From the NCBI GenBank assembly GCA_019114225.1, contig DXFW01000039.1, positions 62,001 through 126,000 on the forward strand: a DNA stretch of 64,000 nt, written 5' to 3'. Origin of the DNA: Candidatus Allofournierella pullicola (GTDB taxonomy: Bacteria > Bacillota > Clostridia > Oscillospirales > Ruminococcaceae). A program made the translations under genes and the position numbers. The notes under the pieces were generated by a model. The model was not told the origin of the DNA. It did no database searches and saw only the letters and a program-made list of their open reading frames with translations. Below, piece after piece: positions 1 through 6,915 of the stretch (position 1 is the stretch's first letter; each line of letters opens with the position of its first letter).

Positions 1-807
1 CCGGAACTTGTCCTCCAGGCGCTGGCACTTCAGCTCCACCGAGATGAGGCGGATGCCGTTCTGCTCGGCGTAGTTCACAAAGGTGGTGAGGGCCTGGTCG
101 TGGAAGCCGTTCTTGGAGCCTTTGGCGTAGCTGCGCAGATAGTCGCCGGAAATGCGCATCCAGTCGGTGCAGTGGAACACCCGCTGCTGGGGCTGCTTGT
201 TGGTGGGCTCCATGGTCCAGGGGTCGGTGCGGCAGAAAATGTCCTCAAAGCCCGGCACGCTCAGCGCCCAGCGGGTGATGACGGCCATGTCCCGGGCGGT
301 GGTGTAGTGCTGGTCATCGTGCAGGCCGTGGGGGTTCATGTAGTGGGTGTTGGCAAGGCCCAGCGCGGCGGCCTTGGCGTTCATGGCGTCCACGCCGCCC
401 TGGATGGTGCCGCCGATGTACTCGGCCAGCACGTTGGCGCCGTCGTTGGCGCTCTCCAGCTCGGTGCCGTAGAGCACGTCCTCCAGGCGCACCACCTCCC
501 CTTCCTGCAATGCAATGTGGGAAGAGCCGTATTCCAGCTGGTGCACCGCTTCATAGCTCACGGTGAGCTGGGTGTCCAGCTGGCCCTGGGCCTTTTCCAG
601 CGCCAGCGCCATGGTCATGATCTTGGTGATGGAGGCGGGATAGAGCACCTCGTCGGCGTTCTTTTCCATGATGACCTGCCCCGTGTCGGCGTCCATCACG
701 ATGTATGCCTCACAGCTCACGGACGGCCCCTGGTAGGCCAGCGCCGCGGGAGCGAAAACAGCGGCGGTGAGCGCCGCCGCGCAAAGTGCGGAGAAAAACT
801 TTTTCAA
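1..807 (-). CDS. D-alanyl-D-alanine carboxypeptidase (peptidase S11), C-terminus cut by window edge
   Basis: Secreted penicillin-binding protein of the S11 family, which trims the terminal D-Ala from peptidoglycan stem peptides outside the membrane. 269 residues are visible. The start is a TTG at 807 (MKKFFSALCA...), followed by a signal peptide ending near ALA-23. The SxxK motif is SITK at residues 58-61, with the nucleophile Ser58. The SxN motif is S118-A-N120. The third box, normally K-T/S-G, reads K232-N-G234, which is unusual. The C-terminal part lies left of the window. No ATG fits the signal peptide start; the SD is weak (AGGGACG). A sigma-A promoter lies about 80 bp upstream. Family assignment is firm; the exact paralogue is not. 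Confidence 0.93.
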   Translation of the reverse strand, partial: MKKFFSALCAAALTAAVFAPAALAYQGPSVSCEAYIVMDADTGQVIMEKNADEVLYPASITKIMTMALALEKAQGQLDTQLTVSYEAVHQLEYGSSHIALQEGEVVRLEDVLYGTELESANDGANVLAEYIGGTIQGGVDAMNAKAAALGLANTHYMNPHGLHDDQHYTTARDMAVITRWALSVPGFEDIFCRTDPWTMEPTNKQPQQRVFHCTDWMRISGDYLRSYAKGSKNGFHDQALTTFVNYAEQNGIRLISVELKCQRLEDKFR

Positions 808-882
808 ACCAAACGTCCCTTTGCTTTTCAAATATCCGAAACCGCCCCGGCGCGCAGGCCGGGCACGGGCATGTTCTGAAAT

Positions 883-912
883 ATTATACATAAATTTTAC
901 TGTGCGGCACAA
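883..912 (-). promoter_or_regulatory. Sigma-A-type promoter of the D,D-carboxypeptidase gene
   Basis: On the minus strand TTGTGC (912-907) and a perfect TATAAT (888-883) are 18 bp apart. They lie about 75 bp upstream of the TTG start. Confidence 0.6.
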
Positions 913-962
913 GGGCTGCACAAAATTTCCACATTTTGTTTAAAAAACGAGGGGGACGGTGG

Positions 963-968
963 TATAAT
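963..968 (+). promoter_or_regulatory. -10 box of the 5-formyl-THF cyclo-ligase gene
   Basis: A perfect TATAAT sits at 963-968. It overlaps an ATG at 967 that a gene caller could take as the start, so translation must begin further down, at 1003. The -35 region is poorly defined: TTGTTT at 936-941 is 21 bp away, and TTTAAA at 939-944 is 18 bp away. Confidence 0.5.
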
Positions 969-1002
969 GGGGTGGATATGGCAGGAAAAGAGGCGGCCCC
1001 GC

Positions 1003-1572
1003 ATGGAACAGAAAACGATCGCTGAACAAAAGCGCGAGGCAAGGGCTCAGGCCCGGGCGCGCCTTGCGGGCTGCACGCCGGAGGACACGGCCCGCTGGGG
1101 CGAGGCCATGTTCGAATTTTTGCGGGTGCTTCCGGTGTGGAACACCGCCCGCACGGTGATGTGCTTTGTGAGCACCGCCGCGGAGCCGGACACCCAGCCC
1201 CTGCTGCAGGCGGCGCTGCGGGAAGGCCGCACCCTCTGCCTGCCCCGCCAGTGCGAGGGCGGCTGGATGGAGGCCCACCGGGTGGCGGCGCTGTTCGCCC
1301 TGCGGCCCGGCCCTCACGGCATTCTGGAACCGCCCTACACCCTGCCGGTGGTGGACCCGGCGGCCATCGACCTCATCGTGGCCCCCTGCCTTGCCGCCGC
1401 GCCAAACGGCGCGCGTCTGGGCCACGGCGGTGGGTTCTACGACCGCTTTTTTGCCCGCAGCGGGGCGGCCCGGGTGGTGTTCTGCCCGTCGGCGGCGGTG
1501 TTTCCCCGGCTGCCCGCCGGCGAGTTTGATCTGCCCGCCGACCTGGTCATCACCGAACGGGGCATTCTGTGA
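1003..1572 (+). CDS. 5-formyltetrahydrofolate cyclo-ligase
   Basis: Converts 5-formyl-THF to 5,10-methenyl-THF with ATP, returning stored folate to one-carbon metabolism. The 189-residue product matches the usual size of about 190. The C-terminal signature GARLGHGGGFYDRFF is the family motif (G-x-R-L-G-x-G-x-G-x-Y-D-R). I start it at ATG 1003 (MEQKTIAEQK), preceded by AGAGGCGG. The longer in-frame ATG at 967 lies inside the -10 box, so it would precede the transcript. The gene stands alone between its own promoter and a hairpin terminator. Confidence 0.93.
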   Translation: MEQKTIAEQKREARAQARARLAGCTPEDTARWGEAMFEFLRVLPVWNTARTVMCFVSTAAEPDTQPLLQAALREGRTLCLPRQCEGGWMEAHRVAALFALRPGPHGILEPPYTLPVVDPAAIDLIVAPCLAAAPNGARLGHGGGFYDRFFARSGAARVVFCPSAAVFPRLPAGEFDLPADLVITERGIL

Positions 1573-1582
1573 ACAGATGAAA

Positions 1583-1622
1583 ACGGCCTCCGGCGCTGTT
1601 CCGCCGGGGGCCGTCTTTTTGT
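1583..1622 (+). terminator. Intrinsic terminator after the cyclo-ligase gene
   Basis: A GC-rich stem ACGGCC.CCGGCG / CCGCCGG.GGCCGT (1583-1614) is followed by CTTTTTGTT. It lies between convergent genes; the minus-strand dpaB ends at 1623. Confidence 0.8.
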
Positions 1623-2198
1623 TCAGTCGCTGAGCACCGGCTGCAGCTGCCGGCCCCGCAGGGCACAGGCCAGCGTGTCGGCAATGAGGCCGAAATCGCT
1701 TTGCAGGCTGGCGGGCTTTTTCAGGTGGTCGTCCTGGGCAAAGGGCACCAGATAGTAGTTTTTGCGGTTGAGCAGTTTCGCCAGGTTTTCCATGCTGGCG
1801 GAAAGCCCGTCGTTGGTGCTCACCGCCAGCACCATCGGCTTTGACCCCCGCAGCATGCTCTTGGCCCCCAGCGTCACCGGCGTGTCGCTGATCCCGGCGG
1901 CCAGCTTTGCCAGCGTGGCCCCGGTGCAGGGGGCGATGATCATCGCGTCCGCCATGTTCTGCGGGCCCAGCGGCTCCGCGCCCTGCAGGGCCTCGATGGG
2001 CCGGCGGCCGGTGACCGCCTCCACTTTGTCCTTCCAGGCCTGCGCCGTGCCGAACCGGGTGTCCAGCCCGGCGGCGTTGAAACTCATCAGCGGCAGCACC
2101 TCCACCCCGCTGCGCACCATCTCCTCCATGAAGCCCAGCGTCTTTTCAAAGGTGCAAAAGCTGCCGCACATTGCCCACACCACGCGCTCCACTTTCAT
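1623..2198 (-). CDS. dpaB: Dipicolinate synthase subunit B (SpoVFB)
   Basis: Flavoprotein-like subunit of dipicolinate synthase, which makes the spore-core compound dipicolinic acid from dihydrodipicolinate in the mother cell. 191 residues, normal for the family. The start of the protein, VVWAMCGSFCTFEK, and the segment AMIIAPCTGATLAKLA are typical of this flavoprotein-type fold. Its ATG (2198) overlaps the stop of dpaA as ATGA, so the two are translationally coupled. A longer open frame upstream is discarded because the SD GGGGAGAAGAG fits this ATG. Its presence implies the organism makes dipicolinate-loaded spores, as does spoIIR in the same window. Confidence 0.94.
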   Translation of the reverse strand: MKVERVVWAMCGSFCTFEKTLGFMEEMVRSGVEVLPLMSFNAAGLDTRFGTAQAWKDKVEAVTGRRPIEALQGAEPLGPQNMADAMIIAPCTGATLAKLAAGISDTPVTLGAKSMLRGSKPMVLAVSTNDGLSASMENLAKLLNRKNYYLVPFAQDDHLKKPASLQSDFGLIADTLACALRGRQLQPVLSD

Positions 2199-2998
2199 CC
2201 GATCTCTTCTCCCCTTTCTCTGAGCATGGCAAGCACCGCCCGTGCCACAAACTGGCCCGCCGTCACCGGCGCGCACCGGGCGGGCAGGCTGAGGGCGTGG
2301 ATGGCCCGCACCCCCAGCTCCTTCGCCGCCTCAAAATCGGTTCCGCCGGGCAGGCTGGCCAGGTCGATGACCAGCGCGTCCTTCGGCAAACGCTTCAGCC
2401 GGGCCGCGCCCAGCACCGGGGCGGGCACCGTGTTCACCGCCACATCGGTGGTTTCCAGCAGGCCGTCCGCCGCCTCCATGGGCACGGCGTTCAGCCCCTG
2501 GCTCATGGCCAGCGCCCGCTGGCCCGGGCTGCGGGCCGCCACCGTGACGCGGGCCCCCAGCGCCGCCAGCCGCACCGCCAGCGCCTGGCCGCAGCGCCCG
2601 TAGCCCAGCACCAGCACGGTGCTGTCCCAGAGCGTGCGCCGCCGGTTCTGCAGGATGAGCCCTATGCACCCCTCCGCCGTGGGGATGGCGTTGAGGCGGG
2701 CCAGCTCCTCCCGGCCGAGATAGTCGTTCAGCTCTATGCCCGCCGCGGCGGCGGCCGCCTTTGCCGCTTCGCTCACCCGGCCGCCAAAGGCCAGCGTGCC
2801 GGGCTTTGCCTCCGCCAGCAGCTGTTCCAGCGCCGCCCCGTCCGCCGTCAGCGGCATGGGCAGCAGCGCCCAGCGCGCCTGCGCCAGCCCCTCCGGGCCG
2901 CACACTCTGAACCCCTTCTCCCGCAGGTAGTCCGCCGCCGCCCGCTGGCGGGCGTCCTCGCCGATCACCGCAAACACCCCGGGCCGTTTTTCTTCCAT
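2195..2998 (-). CDS. dpaA: Dipicolinate synthase subunit A (SpoVFA)
   Basis: NAD(P)-dependent subunit of dipicolinate synthase, partner of DpaB in late sporulation. 267 residues. The N-terminal domain is typical of DpaA (FAVIGEDARQRAAADYLREKG). A Rossmann dinucleotide site follows at VLVLGYGRCGQALAVRL, near residue 150. ATG 2998 is preceded by GGGGGAAGG. First gene of a two-gene operon, ending in the ATGA overlap with dpaB. The upstream region carries a sigma-K-like promoter rather than a sigma-A one, as expected for mother-cell expression (known for spoVF in Bacillus subtilis; inferred here). Confidence 0.95.
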   Translation of the reverse strand: MEEKRPGVFAVIGEDARQRAAADYLREKGFRVCGPEGLAQARWALLPMPLTADGAALEQLLAEAKPGTLAFGGRVSEAAKAAAAAAGIELNDYLGREELARLNAIPTAEGCIGLILQNRRRTLWDSTVLVLGYGRCGQALAVRLAALGARVTVAARSPGQRALAMSQGLNAVPMEAADGLLETTDVAVNTVPAPVLGAARLKRLPKDALVIDLASLPGGTDFEAAKELGVRAIHALSLPARCAPVTAGQFVARAVLAMLRERGEEIG

Positions 2999-3066
2999 CG
3001 CCCTTCCCCCCTCGCACCGGACGCGGGCATTTGTGTGCCCGGGCCGCTCTTGTGCCGATTTGACCC

Positions 3067-3094
3067 ATGGTATGCGCCGCGCCGCGCAAAAGTG
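3067..3094 (-). promoter_or_regulatory. Sigma-K-like promoter of dpaAB
   Basis: On the minus strand AC (3093-3092), a 17-bp spacer and CATACCAT (3074-3067) fit the sigma-K pattern AC-N16/17-CATANNNT. The wider string CACTTTT...GCATACCATGGG recurs almost unchanged before the peptidoglycan-binding gene at 48200-48226. No sigma-A box pair competes with it. Confidence 0.5.
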
Positions 3095-3153
3095 AACGCC
3101 AAAGCGGCCTTTTGCTTTTCCGGCTCCCTTTGGCCGCAGAGGGCAAAATCCCG

Positions 3154-3177
3154 AAAAAAAGCCCCCGCGCGGGGGGC
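3154..3177 (-). terminator. Terminator-like hairpin upstream of the dpaA promoter
   Basis: GCCCCC-GCGC-GGGGGC stem (3161-3177) followed on the minus strand by seven T (3160-3154). No minus-strand gene ends just before it. It would stop read-through or antisense transcription before the sporulation promoter. Confidence 0.45.
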
Positions 3178-3224
3178 GAAAAAGACAATTTGCAAAAACA
3201 GCGGCATTTTTTGCCTTTTGAGTG

Positions 3225-3253
3225 TTTATTTCGCCGCAAAAAAATTATATAAT
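3225..3253 (+). promoter_or_regulatory. Promoter of murC
   Basis: Perfect TATAAT at 3248-3253, with TTTATT (3225-3230) 17 bp upstream as a weak -35. It lies about 75 bp before the ATG. Confidence 0.5.
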
Positions 3254-3328
3254 GGAAATCAGGATAACACTTTCCCCGGCAACGGGCCAAGCGCGCTTCG
3301 CCGGAATATCGTTTTTGAGGTGACCCAA

Positions 3329-4702
3329 ATGAGCTACATCGGCGGTTACAATCCCGGGCTTCTCCGGGGCGTGAAACATCTGCATTTCATCGGCATCGGC
3401 GGAAGCGGCATGTATCCGCTGGTGCAGATCCTCAACTCCAGAGGCTACGAGATCAGCGGCAGCGACGTGAACGAGGGTTCCATCATTGACGCGGAGCGCG
3501 CCCTGGGGATCACTGTGTATATGGGCCATGACCCGCAGAACGTGGTGGGGGCGGATATGGTGATCTATTCCGCGGCCATCCACGACGACAACCCCGAACT
3601 GCAGGAGGCGGACGCCCGGGGCATTCCCACGCTGGAGCGCAGTGTGCTGCTGGGTTACGTGAGCCGGCTTTACCCCCACAGCGTGTGTGTGGCGGGCACC
3701 CACGGCAAAACCACCACCACCTGCATGATCACCACCATGCTGGAGCTGGCGGGCCGCGACCCCGCGGCGGTGATCGGCGGCAAGCTGCCCCTCATCGGCG
3801 GCTACGGCAAAGCCGGCACCGGCAGCTGTATCGTGGTGGAGGCCTGCGAGTTTGCCGAGACCTTCCTGCGGCTGACGCCCCACATCGCGGTGCTTTTGAA
3901 CATTGACAACGACCATCTGGACTATTACGGCACCATGGGCCAGCTGAAGCTGGCCTTCAAGAAGTTCGCGCTGATGGCCACCAACACCATCGTGGCCAAC
4001 GCCGACGACGAGGGCGTCATCCAGGTCATCAACAGCATTGACCGCAACGTGCGCACCTTCGGCATTCAAAAATCGGCGGACTACCGGGCCACCAACATCC
4101 GGGAGTATAAGCCCGGCTTCTACGAGTTTGACGTGCTGGAGTGGGACAACTACTACGCCCACCTGTGCCTGGCCGCGCCGGGCTACCACAACATCTACAA
4201 CGCGCTGGCCATGGTCAGCTGCGCCCGTGTGCTGGGCCTGGAGGCCAGCGCCGCCGAGGCGGCGGCCCGCAGCTTTGCCGGCGCGGGGCGGCGTTTTGAG
4301 ATCCTTGGCGAGGAAAACGGCGTGACCATCGCCGACGACTACGCCCACCATCCCACCGAGGTGGCCGCCACCCTGGCCACCGCCAAAAAGCTGGGCTTCA
4401 AAAAGGTGTGGGCGGTGCACCAGCCCTTCACCTACAGCCGCACCCGCACCCTGCTGCATGAGTTTGCGGAGGTGCTGAAGGCCGCCGACCGGGTGGTGCT
4501 GACCCCCATCATGGGCAGCCGCGAGGTGGACGACGGCAGCGTGAAGAGCGAAGACCTGGCGGCGCTGATCCCCGGCTGCGTCACGGTGCCGGGCCTCAAG
4601 GAGGCCGCCGACTACATCAAGGCCAACGCCGAGCCGGGCGACCTGGTGCTGACCCTGGGCTGCGGCGATGTTTACAAAGCCGCCCGTATGATGTTGCAAT
4701 AA
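3329..4702 (+). CDS. murC: UDP-N-acetylmuramate--L-alanine ligase
   Basis: Cytoplasmic Mur ligase that adds L-Ala to UDP-MurNAc with ATP, the first peptide step of peptidoglycan precursor synthesis. 457 residues, full length. Rossmann-like N-terminal motif GIGGSGM at residues 22-28, ATP-binding GTHGKTTT at 123-130, and the Mur C-terminal motif around ADDYAHHPTEVAATL. Start at ATG 3329 (MSYIGGYNPG) after GAGGTGA. A much longer open frame runs in from upstream but crosses the promoter, so it is not used. Monocistronic, with its own promoter and terminator. Confidence 0.97.
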   Translation: MSYIGGYNPGLLRGVKHLHFIGIGGSGMYPLVQILNSRGYEISGSDVNEGSIIDAERALGITVYMGHDPQNVVGADMVIYSAAIHDDNPELQEADARGIPTLERSVLLGYVSRLYPHSVCVAGTHGKTTTTCMITTMLELAGRDPAAVIGGKLPLIGGYGKAGTGSCIVVEACEFAETFLRLTPHIAVLLNIDNDHLDYYGTMGQLKLAFKKFALMATNTIVANADDEGVIQVINSIDRNVRTFGIQKSADYRATNIREYKPGFYEFDVLEWDNYYAHLCLAAPGYHNIYNALAMVSCARVLGLEASAAEAAARSFAGAGRRFEILGEENGVTIADDYAHHPTEVAATLATAKKLGFKKVWAVHQPFTYSRTRTLLHEFAEVLKAADRVVLTPIMGSREVDDGSVKSEDLAALIPGCVTVPGLKEAADYIKANAEPGDLVLTLGCGDVYKAARMMLQ

Positions 4703-4711
4703 CACACAAAA

Positions 4712-4746
4712 GACCCGCCGGGCGTTTGCCCGGCGGGTCTTTTTTT
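4712..4746 (+). terminator. Bidirectional terminator between murC and mazF
   Basis: Perfect 12-bp stem GACCCGCCGGGC / GCCCGGCGGGTC with a GTTT loop, followed by a run of T on the plus strand. On the minus strand TTTTG follows the same stem, serving the convergent mazF. Confidence 0.9.
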
Positions 4747-4752
4747 GCCGAT

Positions 4753-5103
4753 TCAAGTGGTGCGCAGGCCCACGCTGATCCCCAGCGCCTGATCCACCTT
4801 CTGCTGGGCCTCCGGCGGCAGGCTGCCGGTCTTTTCCCGCAGGCGGCGCTTGTCCAGCGTGCGGATCTGCTCCAGCAGGACAATGCTGTCCCGCGTCAGG
4901 CCGCAGGTGGAAGCCGGAAGCTGGATATGGGTGGGCAGGCGGGTCTTGTCCTGCTTGGAGGTGATGGCCGCCGCGATCACCGTGGGGCTGTGGCGGTTGC
5001 CCACATCGTTCTGCAAAATGAGCACCGGGCGCACGCCCCCCTGCTCCGAGCCCACCACCGGGCTGAGGTCCGCGTAAAACACTTCGCCTCTGTGTACTTC
5101 CAT
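4753..5103 (-). CDS. mazF: MazF/EndoA-type mRNA interferase without adjacent antitoxin
   Basis: Sequence-specific endoribonuclease of the PemK/MazF family. 116 residues, matching EndoA length. The N-terminal strand RGEVFYADLSPVVGSEQGG, then RPVLILQND and SPTVIAAAIT, are the family core; nothing looks truncated. ATG 5103 has GGAGGG upstream. It follows acpS, the same neighbourhood as B. subtilis ndoA. The MazE/EndoAI gene that normally precedes the toxin is absent: the 106 bp between acpS and mazF hold only hairpins. The antitoxin may be encoded elsewhere, or control may be by RNA (inference). Confidence 0.9.
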   Translation of the reverse strand: MEVHRGEVFYADLSPVVGSEQGGVRPVLILQNDVGNRHSPTVIAAAITSKQDKTRLPTHIQLPASTCGLTRDSIVLLEQIRTLDKRRLREKTGSLPPEAQQKVDQALGISVGLRTT

Positions 5104-5126
5104 GTAATTCTACCCTCCGATGTCCC

Positions 5127-5203
5127 CCGCCTTACAAAGGCGGCGATGGCTGCCCCCGCTTTTTGTGCGGGGCCTCGGTGGTAGTATGCCCGGTGCGCCG
5201 GGC
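5127..5203 (-). repeat. Three tandem hairpins in the acpS-mazF spacer
   Basis: Read toward mazF the spacer folds into three separate stems: GCCCGG/CCGGGC (5203-5188), CCCCGC/GCGGGG (5172-5154) and CCGCCTT/AAGGCGG (5143-5127). The mazF SD and ATG come right after. None has a T-run, so they are not plain terminators. Could be a dispersed palindromic repeat or a regulatory leader. Confidence 0.5.
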
Positions 5204-5209
5204 CTTTAA

Positions 5210-5584
5210 TCACTCCCGCTCCAGCACCGCAAAGGCGGCGGCCAGGCCCCCTTCGTGGCTCAGGGAAAGGCTTGCGTGCAGCCCTTTTTCCGCCATGTGG
5301 GCCGCTGCCGCGCCCCGCAGGGCATAGTAGGGCGCGCCGCTTTCCAGACGCAGCACCTGGATGTCCGCCAGGGAAAAGCCGCCCAGGCCAACGCCGCAGG
5401 CCTTCAAAAATGCCTCCTTGGCGGCGAAGTTCGCCGCCGCGCTGGCGCACCGCCGCGCCGGGGAGAGCTTTTCCAGAAAAGCCCGCTCCTCCGCGCCGAA
5501 CACCCGCTGCCAGAACGCCTCGCTGGCAAGGCTTTTTTCCATCCGCTCGATCCGCACCATATCCACGCCGACGCCTGCGATCAC
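5210..5584 (-). CDS. acpS: Holo-[acyl-carrier-protein] synthase
   Basis: Transfers the 4'-phosphopantetheine arm of CoA to apo-ACP, activating fatty-acid synthesis. 124 residues. The N-terminal motif GVGVDMV carries the Mg-binding Asp8. The second motif, NFAAKEAFLKA, carries Glu57. Start is a GTG at 5584, with GGAGGCGG upstream. First gene of a probable acpS-mazF unit. A sigma-A promoter lies just upstream. The same acpS and mazF neighbourhood is known in Bacillus, though alr and the antitoxin gene are missing here. Confidence 0.95.
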   Translation of the reverse strand: MIAGVGVDMVRIERMEKSLASEAFWQRVFGAEERAFLEKLSPARRCASAAANFAAKEAFLKACGVGLGGFSLADIQVLRLESGAPYYALRGAAAAHMAEKGLHASLSLSHEGGLAAAFAVLERE

Positions 5585-5607
5585 CGCGCACCGCCTCCTT
5601 TTATTCT

Positions 5608-5636
5608 ATTAGAACATATTTTCGCCCACGGTGCAA
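5608..5636 (-). promoter_or_regulatory. Promoter of acpS
   Basis: Minus strand TTGCAC (5636-5631), a 17-bp spacer and TCTAAT (5613-5608). Transcription would start about 20 bp before the GTG. Confidence 0.6.
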
Positions 5637-5645
5637 TCGTCATCC

Positions 5646-5675
5646 TTGCCCGCCGCCGCAAACCCATGATACAAT
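5646..5675 (+). promoter_or_regulatory. Promoter of the zinc-finger lipoprotein gene
   Basis: TTGCCC (5646-5651), an 18-bp spacer and TACAAT (5670-5675). It is back to back with the acpS promoter. Confidence 0.55.
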
Positions 5676-5709
5676 AAAGCCATAAACAGGCCCCGAAGGA
5701 GGAATTTTT

Positions 5710-6561
5710 ATGTCTCTGCGCCGTAAATCCCTCTCTCTTGTCCTTACCGCACTGTTAGCGCTTGCCGCCGGCTGCGGTGCGCCTGCGCCGGTCTCCGCTT
5801 TACCGCCTTCGCCTGAAGCCCCGGCGCCTGCTCAGTCTGGCTCTGTTGTGGAAAGCGCAGTTCCCTCCGCGCCCGCGCCCACCCCTGACCCGACGCCCGC
5901 CCCCACCGCGACCCCGGTGCCGCCGGACAGCACACTGTTTCCTGACCCGGCCCTGTTTTTAGGCCGGCAGCCGGACACCGATCAGCCCCGGCGGGACGGG
6001 GTGTATCTGGAGTTCAACGACCTTCCCCTGGAGCAGGGTCAAACAGCATTTGCCGAGTTTTCTGAACTTTTGCAGACTGACCGCTACCAGCTGGAACTGG
6101 CGGACACCTTTGTGGATGACCACAGCGACGCCACCTATTCGGACAGCTTCGACTTCAATTACACCGGCACAAATCTGGATGTCACCCAGGTGTCCAACAG
6201 CTCCAAGACCCGCTGGTACAATGTGCACCTTTTCCTTGTCTGCTACACCAAAACAGGCAAAGCCTCTCTTTGCATTCACTACAGCAGTGCCTTCACCCCT
6301 GAGGATCCGGGCGTATACACCACCGCCGACATCCCCGGCGCGACGCCGGGCGGCAGCGGCGAAAGCGGCAGCAGCGGCGGCTCCCGCGAGCCCAATGTGG
6401 CCGAATTTGCCCGACAGGACTGTCTGACCTGCGGCGGCAGCGGCGACTGCACCCGCTGCGGCGGCGACGGCTACACCTACAACGACGACATCCGCTCCAG
6501 CTGCAGCCGCTGCCACGGCTCGGGCGACTGCTCCGCCTGCGGAGGCACGGGCAAGCGCTGA
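5710..6561 (+). CDS. Lipoprotein with C-terminal DnaJ-type CxxCxGxG zinc-finger repeats
   Basis: 283 residues, function unknown. A lipoprotein signal peptide ends in the lipobox LALAAGC (Cys22), so it should be anchored outside the membrane. A Pro/Ala-rich linker covers about residues 25-80. A central domain follows at about 95-205 (FNDLPLEQGQTAFAEFSELL and onwards) that I do not recognise, then a Gly/Ser linker. The tail carries four CxxCxGxG-like modules arranged as two similar units, C-x2-C-G-G-S-G-D-C-x2-C-G-G and C-x2-C-H-G-S-G-D-C-x2-C-G-G, as in the zinc-binding domain of DnaJ. SD AAGGAGG precedes the ATG. An extracellular DnaJ-like zinc finger is unusual. It might bind zinc or unfolded protein (inference only). 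Confidence 0.85.
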   Translation: MSLRRKSLSLVLTALLALAAGCGAPAPVSALPPSPEAPAPAQSGSVVESAVPSAPAPTPDPTPAPTATPVPPDSTLFPDPALFLGRQPDTDQPRRDGVYLEFNDLPLEQGQTAFAEFSELLQTDRYQLELADTFVDDHSDATYSDSFDFNYTGTNLDVTQVSNSSKTRWYNVHLFLVCYTKTGKASLCIHYSSAFTPEDPGVYTTADIPGATPGGSGESGSSGGSREPNVAEFARQDCLTCGGSGDCTRCGGDGYTYNDDIRSSCSRCHGSGDCSACGGTGKR

Positions 6562-6589
6562 CCGTCTGTGGCTTTTTCGGGGGTTTTGC

Positions 6590-6618
6590 TTGCAAATCCG
6601 CTCCGGGTATGCTATGAT
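6590..6618 (+). promoter_or_regulatory. Promoter of the pheST T-box transcript
   Basis: TTGCAA (6590-6595), a 17-bp spacer and TATGAT (6613-6618). Confidence 0.7.
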
Positions 6619-6624
6619 TGGTTT

Positions 6625-6888
6625 TACAAAACGCGCTGACGAAGGAAAGTAGCGCCGTTCTCCCGGCACAGAGAGGGGCCCCCCGGCTGCAAGGGCCCTG
6701 CGGTGGGGGCGGAGGTGAAGTTCCCTTCCGAGCGGCTTTGCTGAACCCTTCGGCAGTAGGCAGAGACGGCATTCCCCCGTTAGCGGGAGCTTGAGTGTTT
6801 GCTCAAAGAGCAAGAATCCGGGTGGTACCGCGGAGCTTTTACCGGCTTCGTCCCTGTGAAAAACACGGGGGCGAGGCCGTTTTTTGTT
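6625..6888 (+). promoter_or_regulatory. T-box riboswitch (tRNA-Phe) upstream of pheS
   Basis: The leader fills most of the 354-bp gap between genes. It has the T-box sequence GGTGGTACCGCGG at 6821-6833, which pairs with the uncharged tRNA acceptor end. A stem-I-like region around 6640-6760 holds a likely specifier codon UUC (Phe) at 6721-6723, inside the context GAAG-TTC-CCTTCCGAGC. A terminator hairpin, CGGC.TCG.CCC.. / ..GGGGGCGA.GCCG, lies at 6843-6880 and is followed by TTTTTT. Uncharged tRNA-Phe should favour the antiterminator and switch pheST on. The specifier matches the downstream genes. Confidence 0.93.
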
Positions 6889-6915
6889 GCCCCCAAAGGA
6901 AAGTGAGGAAACAAC

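Larger units (their letters stand above)
2999..3328. other. Divergent intergenic region dpaA / murC
   Basis: 330 bp without a gene. Reading toward dpaA it holds a sigma-K-like promoter (3067-3093) and, upstream of that, a terminator-shaped hairpin (3154-3177) acting on the minus strand. Reading toward murC it holds a TATAAT box (3248-3253). No small ORF with a convincing SD was found. Confidence 0.6.

Noticed and set aside
5104..5209. A short antitoxin ORF for mazF
   Set aside because: Read in all frames, the spacer gives no ORF with an SD and start longer than a few codons.
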